Of a stretch of DNA of 24,788 bases, positions 1-7,986 are shown one piece after another. Source of the DNA: Prolixibacteraceae bacterium UBA6029. GTDB lineage: Bacteria > Bacteroidota > Bacteroidia > Bacteroidales > Prolixibacteraceae. The DNA lies in the NCBI GenBank assembly GCA_002429385.1, contig DIZL01000047.1, positions 19,371 to 44,158 of the forward strand. Direction: 5' to 3'. The notes beneath the pieces are model-generated. The model made no database searches. It was not told where the DNA came from and was given only the letters and a program-made list of their open reading frames with translations. A program made the translations under genes and the position numbers. Positions within the stretch are counted from its first letter, which is position 1. Every line of letters starts with the position of its first letter.

Positions 1-447
1 GCCTCCGTCATAGCCATCATCGCCGCACTGGCTGTCCATGCTCCGAATCATACCCTTCACCTGATGTTTATTGGGCCGGTCCGAATGAAATACATTGCCC
101 TGTTCTCAGTGCTGATGTATGTGATCGGCATTTCCACAACCAATGCAGGAGGCAATCTGGCGCATTTGGGAGGCGCTTTCTGGGGCATGATCTATGTCCT
201 TCAGCTTCACAGGGGCATTGATCCGGGTAAGGGTATTGAACGGTTGAATTCAGGAATAAAAAAACTCTTCGCTCCAAAACGAAATGTAAAACTGTCTTAC
301 CGTAAACCTGTTGACGATATAGAATATAACCGTATGAAAAACCAGGACCAGGTACGTATGAATGAAATCCTTGAGAAGATCAGCAAATCAGGCTACGACT
401 CGCTCTCCAAAGAGGAAAAGGAAATCTTATTCCGAATGGGTAAGTAA
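1..447 (+). CDS. Rhomboid family intramembrane serine protease, C-terminal part
   Basis: The open frame runs from base 1 to the stop at 445-447, so the gene enters from the left and its start is outside the window. The visible part begins ASVIAIIAALAVH, which fits the membrane helix just after the catalytic GxSA motif; the serine itself would lie just upstream. NLAHLGGAFWG carries the histidine expected for the second member of the Ser-His dyad, followed by a hydrophobic stretch. The last 60 or so residues are basic and end in KISKSGYDSLSKEEKEILFRMGK-like sequence, a soluble cytoplasmic tail that I associate with Bacteroidota rhomboids. The family cleaves membrane proteins inside the bilayer; no substrate can be inferred here. 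An internal ATG at 64 is not a likely start because the coding frame and helix extend upstream of it. Confidence 0.85.
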   Translation, partial: ASVIAIIAALAVHAPNHTLHLMFIGPVRMKYIALFSVLMYVIGISTTNAGGNLAHLGGAFWGMIYVLQLHRGIDPGKGIERLNSGIKKLFAPKRNVKLSYRKPVDDIEYNRMKNQDQVRMNEILEKISKSGYDSLSKEEKEILFRMGK

Positions 448-460
448 GAAATACCCTCCG

Positions 461-530
461 GGAATAAGGAAAAGGGAAAAGGGAGACAGGAAAAGGGAAA
501 AAGGCCTGCCCGACGCAGATGGGAAAAATG
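461..530. repeat. Purine-rich intergenic repeat with CTGCCCGACGC motif
   Basis: A run built from GGAAAAGGGAAAAGGG-like units (461-503) is followed by CCTGCCCGACGCAGATGGG. It lies between the rhomboid stop and the convergent yihY-type gene. Related sequence occurs at 7944-7986 and 11651-11685. It encodes nothing recognisable. Confidence 0.5.
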
Positions 531-532
531 AA

Positions 533-1489
533 TCACTTCTTCTCCTTTGGCTGCCGATACATAAACCTGTTTTTAGACTGAATGATTGCCTCGTTGATAC
601 TTGCATTCAGTTCAAACCCCACCAGCAGGATCAGCGCCAGAATATACATCAGCAACAGAATAACCAGCAAGGTCCCTATCGATCCGTAAAGCTTGTTGTA
701 CTGCCCGAAGTTATTGATGTAATAGGAAAATCCGATAAATGTGATTACGCTCAGAAGGGTGGACAAGGTACCCCCTGCCGAAACGAACCTCCACTTGGTC
801 TTCTTGGCCGGAGCCAGGTAGTATAAAAACGAGTTGGCAATAAAGAACAGGAACACAATTACCACCCATTTGCCTACTGAAAGCATGAATATCGTAAATT
901 GATCTCTCAGATACCCGTTTAAAGCCAGGTAATTAATCACATGCTGGCCCGAAGTGATCAGTGCAATGGCCACGGTTACCAAAAACGAAAGAATGGCTAA
1001 AAGCAGCAGGGCGATCAGGCGCTGACCAATCCAGGTACGGCGTTCAAAACTATGCAGGGAGGCGTCGAAGGCGCTCATCATCGAAGCAAAACCATTGGTG
1101 GAAAACACGAACGCCATCAGGAAACCCAATGAAAGCAGGCCCCCGCGCTGACGGGTCAATATATCCAGAACGGTTTCCTTGATGGCAATAAACGTATTGG
1201 CCGGGACCATGTCTTCAATCAACAGAAACAGTTCATTCTGGAAATTTTCGATTGGAATATAAGGGATAAGGGTAAACAGGAAAATAATGGCCGGGAATAA
1301 GGCTACAAAGAAACTGAAGGCTATGGCCGATGCACGTGTAGTCAATGCCCCGTCTACTATGCTGCGCCAGAAAAAAACCATTACATCATAGAGGGGCATA
1401 CGATCAAATCCTGGCAAGGTGATTTTTTTTGCTTTGACCAGAATCCTCTCCCAAACAGATAACAGCCGGATGATTAGTTTACCAGGCAT
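533..1489 (-). CDS. YihY/BrkB family inner-membrane protein
   Basis: This 318-residue protein belongs to the YihY/virulence factor BrkB family (UPF0761), once mislabelled ribonuclease BN. The family signature is visible near residues 50-80: RASAIAFSFFVALFPAIIFL followed by TLIPYIP. About six hydrophobic segments follow, including VVIVFLFFIANSFLYYLAP and LLVILLLMYILALILLVGFELNA, and the protein ends in a short basic tail. The length is usual for the family. The molecular function is not established; transport or envelope roles have been proposed. Its ATG overlaps the stop of the upstream DUF4783 gene by one base (TAATG), so the two are probably translated together from one message. It is convergent with the rhomboid gene. 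Confidence 0.88.
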   Translation of the reverse strand: MPGKLIIRLLSVWERILVKAKKITLPGFDRMPLYDVMVFFWRSIVDGALTTRASAIAFSFFVALFPAIIFLFTLIPYIPIENFQNELFLLIEDMVPANTFIAIKETVLDILTRQRGGLLSLGFLMAFVFSTNGFASMMSAFDASLHSFERRTWIGQRLIALLLLAILSFLVTVAIALITSGQHVINYLALNGYLRDQFTIFMLSVGKWVVIVFLFFIANSFLYYLAPAKKTKWRFVSAGGTLSTLLSVITFIGFSYYINNFGQYNKLYGSIGTLLVILLLMYILALILLVGFELNASINEAIIQSKNRFMYRQPKEKK

Positions 1490-1884
1490 TAGCCCTGTTT
1501 TTCAATTTTTAACTGATGTATATAAAATTTGTTGTCTTTATTCTTCAGTAAAAAATAGACCCTGAAAGTTCCTGTTGCAGTGGTCAGGCTGCCAATGGCA
1601 TATCGGGGACTGTCTTTCCCCCCCTGATGGATAATGGTGAACTGCTTAGGCTTGTTCGACTTAAAAAACTCGGCCACAATCTGCTGTGCCTGTGATTTAC
1701 TGTAAACATCGTCATGGGTCTGAACGACCAGCTCCACATTTTCATTGAAGAACTCCGCCAGACCTGCATCATTGCCATTCTGAATGCTGACAACAATCTG
1801 ATCGGGGATCTGGGCATAAGAAAAGTTGGCCAGAACGAAAAAACCAAACAACAAGGAAATCAGTCTCAGTTTAATCTTTTTCAT
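1489..1884 (-). CDS. DUF4783 family secreted protein (NTF2-like fold expected)
   Basis: This is a 131-residue protein with a clear signal peptide: KKIKLR, a hydrophobic core LISLLFGFFVLANF, then a likely cleavage after SYA before Q. The mature part (PDQIVVSIQNGNDAGLAEFF, then VELVVQTHDDVYSKSQAQQI and a strand-rich end with YIHQLKIEKQG) matches my memory of DUF4783, a small family largely confined to Bacteroidota and expected to adopt an NTF2/SnoaL-like fold. The biochemical role is unknown. Members are often found near rlmH and nadC; here rlmH is divergent from it across 113 bp. The stop overlaps the start of the yihY-type gene by one base, so an operon is likely. Confidence 0.8.
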   Translation of the reverse strand: MKKIKLRLISLLFGFFVLANFSYAQIPDQIVVSIQNGNDAGLAEFFNENVELVVQTHDDVYSKSQAQQIVAEFFKSNKPKQFTIIHQGGKDSPRYAIGSLTTATGTFRVYFLLKNKDNKFYIHQLKIEKQG

Positions 1885-1959
1885 TGTAGAATATTTTCAT
1901 AAGTATTACCTTTCGTATGATTCATTACCAAAAACCGTGCAATTTTTTATTTAAACAAA

Positions 1960-1975
1960 TACCTTTGTAAAGGTA
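1960..1975 (+). promoter_or_regulatory. rlmH promoter -7 element inside a palindrome
   Basis: TACCTTTG at 1960-1967 fits the Bacteroidota -7 element TAnnTTTG and lies 30 bp before the rlmH ATG. It is part of TACCTTT-GT-AAAGGTA, a 7-2-7 inverted repeat, so the minus strand carries TACCTTTA at the same place, pointing toward the DUF4783 gene 84 bp away. No good -33 TTTG is visible for the plus orientation. Confidence 0.5.
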
Positions 1976-1997
1976 ACAAATTTCACATACTTGTAAA

Positions 1998-2471
1998 ATG
2001 AAGATTTTCCTGCTGGTCATAGGTAAGACGGACGAAACGTATCTGCAAAACGGAATAGAAATCTTCCTGAAACGAATCCCTCATTATATTGCATTCGAAA
2101 TGAAAGTCCTGCCCGACCTGAAGAACTCCAAAAATCTCAGTGAGGATCAACAGAAAGAAAAAGAGGGCGAACTCATTATCCAGCAGTTAGCCCCTGCCGA
2201 TGAAATTATTTTACTCGACGAGAACGGAACAGAGACTTCCTCCGTAGAATTTGCACGCTTTTTGGAGAAGAAAATGATCTCCGGGATTAAACGGCTGGTT
2301 TTTGTCATCGGGGGGCCATATGGATTCTCTGCAACCCTTTATTCACGGGCAAATACAAAGCTTAGCCTCTCAAAAATGACTTTTTCGCACCAGATGGTCC
2401 GCCTGATCTTTGCCGAACAATTATACCGTGCAATGACCATTTTAAAAGGAGAACCCTATCATCATCAATAA
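1998..2471 (+). CDS. rlmH: 23S rRNA (pseudouridine1915-N3)-methyltransferase RlmH
   Basis: RlmH is a SPOUT-class enzyme that methylates pseudouridine 1915 in helix 69 of 23S rRNA on assembled 70S ribosomes, using S-adenosylmethionine. At 157 residues it has the normal length. The C-terminal trefoil-knot signature is intact: LVFVIGGPYGF, then LSLSKMTFSHQMVRLIFAEQ and LYRAMTILKGEPYHHQ at the very end, with the terminal Tyr-His-His expected of the family. The N-terminus KIFLLVIGKTDE also fits. The start at 1998 follows a good -7 promoter element. The next gene, a large sensor kinase, starts 18 bp after the stop, so the two may share a transcript; no functional link between them is known to me. 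Confidence 0.96.
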   Translation: MKIFLLVIGKTDETYLQNGIEIFLKRIPHYIAFEMKVLPDLKNSKNLSEDQQKEKEGELIIQQLAPADEIILLDENGTETSSVEFARFLEKKMISGIKRLVFVIGGPYGFSATLYSRANTKLSLSKMTFSHQMVRLIFAEQLYRAMTILKGEPYHHQ

Positions 2472-2489
2472 AATTGACTATTTTGTGGC

Positions 2490-5400
2490 ATGAAGGAATT
2501 CAGAAAATACATATTACCACTCCTTTCCATCTTTTTTTTCCTGATGGCCTCCGTTCAGGAAAACCTGATCCTTCATCAGCAGCCCGAAAAAAAGCTTATC
2601 CAGACCTTTGAACATACCCTGCATAAACAGGAACTCAAACTGGCAGGATACCTGAATGTGATCGAGAAAAAATTATCCGACAGTTCAAAAGTGGTCGATT
2701 ATACCGCCCAGTTTGAATACCTGAACCGGCTTTTCGAGGAAGAAGGCTTTGGGTTTATCATCTTTCACGACCAGAAAATGGTGTACTGGTCCGACAACCA
2801 TTTCTCCTTTCCCTTTGTAAACGCCCGGTTCAATAACCGCAACATGCTGCTTGTGCTGCCCAACGGCATTTACGAGGCACAGAAGCGCAGTCTGGGCAAT
2901 CATCAGCTCATTGGTCTGATCCACATTAAAAACAATTATTCTTACGAGAACCAGTTTCTCGAAAACTGTTATATTCCTCCGTTCAATCTGCCCTCCGGCT
3001 TTACGATCATTACCGGCGAGAACCCGAAAGCCTACCCGATCAGCGATCTGACCAACCAGCCCCTGTTCTCGGTGATGCCCTCAGGGAGAATGATGTTCAA
3101 CGAATCACAGCTTTATCTGCCGGTCTTGCTCTACCTGCTGGGTTTTGTCTTTCTGCTCCTATCCATATACAGAAAATTTACATATCACCGCAGGAAATAC
3201 TTCCTGGTCGAAATGCTGCTGCTTTTGGGAGCGCTGGTCCTGATCTATTCGATACATATCTATTTCGGCATTCCGTCGATTCTGAATTACACCAACTTTT
3301 TCAGCGCAAAATATTATGCCGGGTTCAGGTGGCTACCTTCCTTTGGTGACTTTTTCCTGATCGCCTCCCTGTTCTTCTTCTGGAGCCTGGTTTTCGCGAA
3401 GCGTTTCTCGCTTCATCACAAATATCCGAAGCAGTCGTTTATCCTTTCGTTTATTTTCGCAGCCATACTCTACCAGGGCGTGGGCCTGATGATCGGCAAC
3501 TTAATCGAGAACAGCAACATCACCTACAAATTATACCGGATCACCGACATCAACCAATACAGCATAGGCAGCTATCTGGCCATGGCGTTGCTGCTGTTTT
3601 CCGTATTCCTGATCAACCATAAGGTCGTCGAAAAAGGGGAAGGGCTGATCAGCAAATCTTCATTCCTGAAGTTCCACCTGTTTGCCCTTCCTTTATCGAT
3701 TGCGGCTAGCATGCTCTTCCAAACCAATGAAATTTATCTGCTGACCCTCTTTTTCGCCGTTAACCTGGTGCAGATTCAGCTAAAAAAACTGCTGATAACC
3801 AGCTTTTCGCTGTCGTATGCCATCCTGTTCATCTCCCTTTTTTCCATCGCAAGCCTGATCGTCATCTATCAGACCGTCAAACAGCATGAGTTAATGATTC
3901 AGAAACTCATGGCCGTGAACCTGAGTTCAGAGCAGGATCCAATAGCCGAGGTCTTCCTGGCCAATGCGCAAAAACAGCTGGAGGCCGACTCACTCATTCA
4001 ATCTCAGCTTGTTCCGCCCTATAAAGATCTGGAGAATTACCTGTCGCGCACCTACTTCGGGGGCTATTTCCGAAAATACGACATCCGCTATTACTTCTGC
4101 ACCCAGACCGACAGCATTCTCATTCAGCCCGAAAACGACTTTCAGCCCTGCTTCCCCTTCTTCGAGAAGATGATCAGTCGCACAGGAACCAAGATTGCGG
4201 GCAGCGATTTCTACTTCATGAACAGCATGAACGGGAGAGTATCTTACCTGAGCAAGATCCATTATCCCCTGGCTGGCAACCAAAACGGCATATCAATCTT
4301 CATCGAACTGAACTCCAAGACCTTCTCCGAGGGCATCGGCTTTCCCGAACTGCTCATGGACCGCTCGATCATCAAGCCTTCCAGGTACAAATACCTCTCT
4401 TCAGCCCGGTATTTCGACGATGAACTGGTGAACCGTTCGGGCGATTACAGCTACAACAACAATCTGAAATCCTATAACCTTGGAAACTCTTCCGCCGAAT
4501 TCGGGCTCAGGGAATGGGACGGCTACAACCATGTAATTTACCGGGTTGACAAGCGAAGCTACATCATCGTCAGCAATCCCCAACTCCGGTTTGTCGATTA
4601 CCTGATCTCGTTTCCCTATATTTTCGTCTTTTATTTTGTGTTTGTGCTGATCGCCAGCCTGATCGGAAATCCCCTCCTGCGAAAGATGATCATTCCCCGC
4701 GACCTGCGCTTCCGCATCCAGGCTGCCATCATTTCGGTGGTGCTCATCTCCCTGCTCTTTGTGGCGGCGGGAACCATCTACTATAACATTCAGGATTACG
4801 AAAACCGCCATCAGTCTGACCTTCACGAAAAGATCAAATCTATTTCCGAAGAAATCGAAAACCGCCTTATATCGGTCAACACGATCACACCTGACCTGCA
4901 GCAATGGCTCTTCACTGAGTTGTATAATCTTTCGAATGTATTCCAGACCGACATCAACATTTACGACCTCAACGGTGGACTGATCGCCTCCTCGCGACCC
5001 GAGATATTCCGCAAAGCCATTACTTCTGAAAAAATGAATGCACTGGCCTTTTACCAGTTATCCGAACGGTCCCAGCTCAGCTTTCTTCAGCCTGAGAAAA
5101 TCGGCAAACTTTCCTATCTGTCGGTTTATGAACCCATTGAAAACGACAGGGGCGACTACCTGGGATACCTGAACCTGCCCTATTTTACCCGTCAGGATGA
5201 ATTGAAACAGGGGATTTCAACCTTCATTGTGGCCTTCATCAACCTCTACCTGATCCTGTTCCTGGCCAGTGTGATCATGGCCATCTTCTTATCCAATAAA
5301 ATCACCCTCCCGCTGAGCCTGATCCGCAAAAAGCTTAAAGGCATACAGTTGGGTAAAAAGAACGAACAGATCAACTATGTAGCTGAAGATGAAATTGGCG

Positions 5401-6170
5401 CCCTGGTGAAGGAATACAATCATAAGGTAGTCGAACTGGCTGAAAGCGCCGAACTGCTTGCCCGTTCCGAACGCGAATCGGCCTGGCGCGAAATGGCCAA
5501 ACAAGTCGCCCACGAAATCAAGAACCCGCTCACGCCCATGAAGCTGAACATACAATATCTTCAGCGGGCCAAAGAGGAAGGAAACGAACATTACGATGAC
5601 TTTTTCGACCGCGTAACCCGAAACCTGATCGAACAGATCGATACCCTTTCGGGCATTGCCACTGAGTTCTCGAACTTTGCCCAGATCCCAAAGGCCCGGA
5701 ATGAAGTGTTCAACCTTGTTGAAGTGCTTCAGAATGTGGTGCTACTCTTTGAACCCAACGAAAACCTGCACTTCTCGCTTGAGACGGATCATCTTTCCGA
5801 AGTCCTTATTTTTGCCGATAAAGAACAGCTTTCGCGGGCCTTCCTGAACCTGGTCAAGAACGGAATACAGGCCATCCGTCCCGGCTGGCCGGGAGAAATC
5901 AGCATCACCGTCCACAAGATCCAGTCCGTGGCACTGATCTCGATCAGCGACAACGGTACCGGGATCAGCAAGGATGCCGAAGATCACCTGTTCGAACCCA
6001 ACTTCACCACCAAAACCAGTGGAATGGGATTGGGCCTGTCCATCGTGCGCAACATCATTACCAACTTCAACGGCAAAATCTGGCACGAGACATCTGAAAC
6101 CGAGGGTACGGTATTTTATGTTGAAATCCCGCTCCATCAACCGGTCATGCCCCCTGAAAATAAAAAATAA
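2490..6170 (+). CDS. Large NtrY-like multi-domain sensor histidine kinase
   Basis: This 1226-residue membrane kinase begins with one helix (residues 8-22) and an extracytoplasmic stretch to about 205. A bundle of about eight helices follows (about 207-465), then a second extracytoplasmic domain (about 465-715), two more helices (about 715-770), a third external domain with PAS/Cache-like length (about 770-910) and a last helix (about 913-935). The cytoplasmic part has HAMP (SNKITLPLSLIRKKLKGIQ), an EDEIGALVKEYN coil and an H-box VAHEIKNPLTPMKLNIQYLQ with the phospho-acceptor His1008. The N-box is LNLVKNGIQAI, G1 is SDNGTGIS and G2 is SGMGLGLSIV. The NPLTPMK H-box resembles NtrY-type kinases. 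No response regulator is adjacent. It is unusually long and its signal is unknown. Codon third positions look richer in C/G than in the right half of the window. Confidence 0.9.
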   Translation: MKEFRKYILPLLSIFFFLMASVQENLILHQQPEKKLIQTFEHTLHKQELKLAGYLNVIEKKLSDSSKVVDYTAQFEYLNRLFEEEGFGFIIFHDQKMVYWSDNHFSFPFVNARFNNRNMLLVLPNGIYEAQKRSLGNHQLIGLIHIKNNYSYENQFLENCYIPPFNLPSGFTIITGENPKAYPISDLTNQPLFSVMPSGRMMFNESQLYLPVLLYLLGFVFLLLSIYRKFTYHRRKYFLVEMLLLLGALVLIYSIHIYFGIPSILNYTNFFSAKYYAGFRWLPSFGDFFLIASLFFFWSLVFAKRFSLHHKYPKQSFILSFIFAAILYQGVGLMIGNLIENSNITYKLYRITDINQYSIGSYLAMALLLFSVFLINHKVVEKGEGLISKSSFLKFHLFALPLSIAASMLFQTNEIYLLTLFFAVNLVQIQLKKLLITSFSLSYAILFISLFSIASLIVIYQTVKQHELMIQKLMAVNLSSEQDPIAEVFLANAQKQLEADSLIQSQLVPPYKDLENYLSRTYFGGYFRKYDIRYYFCTQTDSILIQPENDFQPCFPFFEKMISRTGTKIAGSDFYFMNSMNGRVSYLSKIHYPLAGNQNGISIFIELNSKTFSEGIGFPELLMDRSIIKPSRYKYLSSARYFDDELVNRSGDYSYNNNLKSYNLGNSSAEFGLREWDGYNHVIYRVDKRSYIIVSNPQLRFVDYLISFPYIFVFYFVFVLIASLIGNPLLRKMIIPRDLRFRIQAAIISVVLISLLFVAAGTIYYNIQDYENRHQSDLHEKIKSISEEIENRLISVNTITPDLQQWLFTELYNLSNVFQTDINIYDLNGGLIASSRPEIFRKAITSEKMNALAFYQLSERSQLSFLQPEKIGKLSYLSVYEPIENDRGDYLGYLNLPYFTRQDELKQGISTFIVAFINLYLILFLASVIMAIFLSNKITLPLSLIRKKLKGIQLGKKNEQINYVAEDEIGALVKEYNHKVVELAESAELLARSERESAWREMAKQVAHEIKNPLTPMKLNIQYLQRAKEEGNEHYDDFFDRVTRNLIEQIDTLSGIATEFSNFAQIPKARNEVFNLVEVLQNVVLLFEPNENLHFSLETDHLSEVLIFADKEQLSRAFLNLVKNGIQAIRPGWPGEISITVHKIQSVALISISDNGTGISKDAEDHLFEPNFTTKTSGMGLGLSIVRNIITNFNGKIWHETSETEGTVFYVEIPLHQPVMPPENKK

Positions 6171-6230
6171 GGTTTCCATTCGATTTGCAGGTGTAAACAC
6201 GGACATTTAAGAAGCACCCAGCTTCACCTG

Positions 6231-6452
6231 GTCCCGTCAGGGACAAAATAGTTATAGAAGATATTTATACCCGTTAAGACTCCTTGTCCCTTTAGTGACT
6301 ATATATTTATTGAAGATATCCATACCAATCAGGTTTTCTTTTCCCATTAGAGACAAAACACTAACAATCTGCACATTAATCATCAGACGATCTCTTGTCG
6401 CGTACCTAAAGGCACGCCGGGTATCGATCGGAATCCTTTCTGTAACTATTCT
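6231..6452. repeat. Degenerate 55-bp tandem repeat, each unit headed by a small hairpin
   Basis: Units start at 6231, 6286, 6341 and, less clearly, 6397. Their first 14 bases are GTCCCGTCAGGGAC, GTCCCTTTAGTGAC and TTCCCATTAGAGAC, all variants of a GTCCC-n4-GGGAC stem-loop. They continue with related AT-rich tails (AGAAGATATTTATACC in the first, TGAAGATATCCATACC in the second) ending in CTT. The first two units are exactly 55 bp and the third is 56 bp. The decay from left to right suggests an old array. Confidence 0.65.
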
Positions 6453-6511
6453 GTGTCTAACGGTGCCGGAATTTTGCCTGTATCGGATCATATTCGCCCA
6501 CCCCTTGCTTA

Positions 6512-6653
6512 GGGATTGCTCAAGGAACGGGCTTTGGTTTGTGTATGTTTTGAGTATGGTTTCTGTAAGGTTTCTGTATGTAAACTTATAAAATACAAAT
6601 TTAAACCAAACTAAAAATAATCAAAAACCAAAGCCCGTTCCTTGAGCAATCCC
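6512..6653. repeat. 142-bp inverted repeat with perfect 29-bp outer arms
   Basis: Bases 6512-6540 are the exact reverse complement of 6625-6653 (outer ends GGGATTGCTCAAGG and CCTTGAGCAATCCC). In the same register, 6541-6562 pairs with 6603-6624 at about 16 of 22 positions, leaving a 40-nt AT-rich loop. The loop side also has a tandem GGTTTCTGTA direct repeat (6558-6578 area). There is no uridine tract, so it is not a normal terminator. No target-site duplication was seen at the edges. Confidence 0.85.
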
Positions 6654-6847
6654 CGCGGGATACCGTCAATGATGTAGTTCATGCAAAAAGCATTGCCAAA
6701 GGTTCCATTTCTTATTTTGAAGGGCCTTCGGACCTGATTTACCGGTAAAATCGAATAGTTGATCGAAAAAGCCCCTTCAGTTGGTGAACATTCCATAAAT
6801 TTACATCACCTTAATCATTGGGAAATAATCATCAAAAACATTCATTC

Positions 6848-7615
6848 ATGCAGTCACACGAAATTGATTTTAAGATTGTGGGTAACGACATTCAGTTGGT
6901 AGAAATTGAACTCGACCCGGGAGAAACCGTTATTGCCGAAGCCGGGGCCATGCTGTATATGGAAGACGGGATAAGCTTCGATACCAAGATGGGTGACGGG
7001 TCGAACCCACATGCCGGATTGTTTGACAAGTTACTGGCAGCCGGTTCACGCGTACTGACCGGGGAATCGCTGTTTATCACCCATTTCACCAATCAGGGCT
7101 GGGGCAAGAAGCACGTGGCCTTTTCGGCGCCATACCCCGGGACGATCCTGGCGATCAACCTTCAGGAACATCAAAACAGCCTGATCTTTCAGAAGGATGC
7201 CTTCCTGTGTGCAGCGCTGGGAACCAGGATCAGTATGCGTTTTAACAAGAAACTGGGAGCGGGATTTTTCGGCGGTGAGGGGTTCATTCTTCAGAATCTT
7301 CAGGGCGATGGAAAAGTGTTTATCCATGCCGGGGGTACGGTGATCGAGCGGCAGTTAAACAACGAAGTGATCCGGGTTGATACCGGTTGCGTGGTGGGTT
7401 TCGAAGAATCCATTGACTTCGACATTCAGAAGGCAGGCGGTCTGCGATCGATGGTTTTTGGCGGTGAAGGCCTGTTTCTGGCCACCCTGAGGGGAACAGG
7501 AAAGATCTGGCTTCAGTCGATGCCGATCCGTAAACTGGTGGCTCAGCTCAGCACCTTCGGACCCAACAGCAGGAAAGAAGCCAGCGGCGGCCTGCTAAAT
7601 AACATATTCGAATAA
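6848..7615 (+). CDS. AIM24 / TIGR00266 family protein
   Basis: This is a 255-residue protein of the AIM24 family (TIGR00266), named after a yeast mitochondrial inner-membrane protein; the bacterial role is not established. Visible family features are the opening strand IELDPGETVIAEAGAMLYM, the region MGDGSNPHAGLFDKLLAAGS, LTGESLFITHFTN, and repeated glycine-rich beta turns such as GEGFILQNLQGDGKVFIHAGG and GEGLFLATLRGTGKIWLQSMP near the end. It has no signal peptide or membrane segment and looks like a soluble beta-helix-like domain. I chose the ATG at 6848 rather than the in-frame TTG at 6818, because family similarity begins shortly after 6848 and the upstream ten residues look random. It stands alone between two repeat-rich intervals. 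Confidence 0.88.
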   Translation: MQSHEIDFKIVGNDIQLVEIELDPGETVIAEAGAMLYMEDGISFDTKMGDGSNPHAGLFDKLLAAGSRVLTGESLFITHFTNQGWGKKHVAFSAPYPGTILAINLQEHQNSLIFQKDAFLCAALGTRISMRFNKKLGAGFFGGEGFILQNLQGDGKVFIHAGGTVIERQLNNEVIRVDTGCVVGFEESIDFDIQKAGGLRSMVFGGEGLFLATLRGTGKIWLQSMPIRKLVAQLSTFGPNSRKEASGGLLNNIFE

Positions 7616-7670
7616 AACGGAATCTGGGATCAACAGGTGTCTTGGGTGCAAAATTAGGATTGTGGCAACA

Positions 7671-7870
7671 AACCCGTAAGGGTTCAATGTTAGTGACCCC
7701 CAATATTAATTGGGGGAAGGTAGACTGCCCAAAGTTCGCAACCCCAAAGTGGGTTGAACCACAAACAGTAAACTTTAATTTATTCAACCCTCTTCGGGGT
7801 TGCCAACAATCAGCATTTTCTATACCCTCCAGCTTTGCTGGGGGTCACCAACATTCAACTCCTTCGGAGT
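7671..7870. repeat. 200-bp palindromic cassette of nested stem-loops
   Basis: The segment is an imperfect palindrome centred at 7770/7771 in one constant register. 7686-7701 pairs with 7840-7855 with one mismatch, and 7738-7758 pairs with 7783-7803 with two mismatches in 21. Smaller hairpins sit inside each half: AACCC-GTAA-GGGTT (7671-7684), CCCCCAAT-ATTA-ATTGGGGG (7697-7716), CAACCC/GGGTTG (7739-7756), CAACCC/GGGTTG (7785-7802), a CCTCCAGC-TTT-GCTGGGGG stem (7826-7844) and AACTCC-TTC-GGAGTT (7857-7871). Several small hairpins compete with the long stem. No uridine tract follows. Confidence 0.85.
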
Positions 7871-7943
7871 TATTAGCCCCTGGTTCTTTTATTTTTGTCC
7901 AAAGGATTTATTATGAAATGCTAAAAAGAAATAAATACAAGCG

Positions 7944-7986
7944 AACCGACGCAGGCTGGGGAAAGAGAAAAGGGGAAAAGGGAATA
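7944..7986. repeat. Purine-rich repeat, second copy
   Basis: ACCGACGCAGGCTGGGG is followed by AAAGAGAAAAGGGGAAAAGGG, related to 461-530 (same parts, opposite order) and to 11651-11685. Confidence 0.45.

Larger units (their letters stand above)
6171..6847. other. 677-bp non-coding interval filled with repeats
   Basis: No convincing gene lies between the sensor kinase and the AIM24 gene. Open frames here are short, mostly hydrophobic or low-complexity, and coincide with repeat structure. The interval holds a degenerate 55-bp tandem repeat (6231-6452) and a long hairpin (6512-6653). TAAATTTA at 6794-6801, an imperfect -7 element, could serve the AIM24 gene. Confidence 0.7.

Noticed and set aside
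64..66. ATG as start of the rhomboid fragment
   Set aside because: The frame is open to base 1 and the upstream residues form the expected membrane helix, so the gene begins outside the window.
362..826. 154-residue open frame on the plus strand
   Set aside because: It overlaps the rhomboid end, crosses the purine repeat and is antisense to the yihY-type gene; it is a shadow frame.
6231..6452. CRISPR-like array
   Set aside because: Units are contiguous tandem copies without unique spacers, the repeats are degenerate, and no cas genes are near.
6295..6591. 98-residue open frame on the plus strand
   Set aside because: It spans the 55-bp tandem repeats and the left arm of the hairpin, and looks like translated repeat.
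6818..6847. Longer AIM24 start at a TTG
   Set aside because: The ten extra residues show no family similarity, and an ATG at 6848 fits better.
7918..7934. 17-base identity with 16496-16512 (ATGCTAAAAAGAAATAA)
   Set aside because: It is A-rich and low complexity, one copy is coding (coaX/OMP overlap) and nothing else is shared around it; probably chance.
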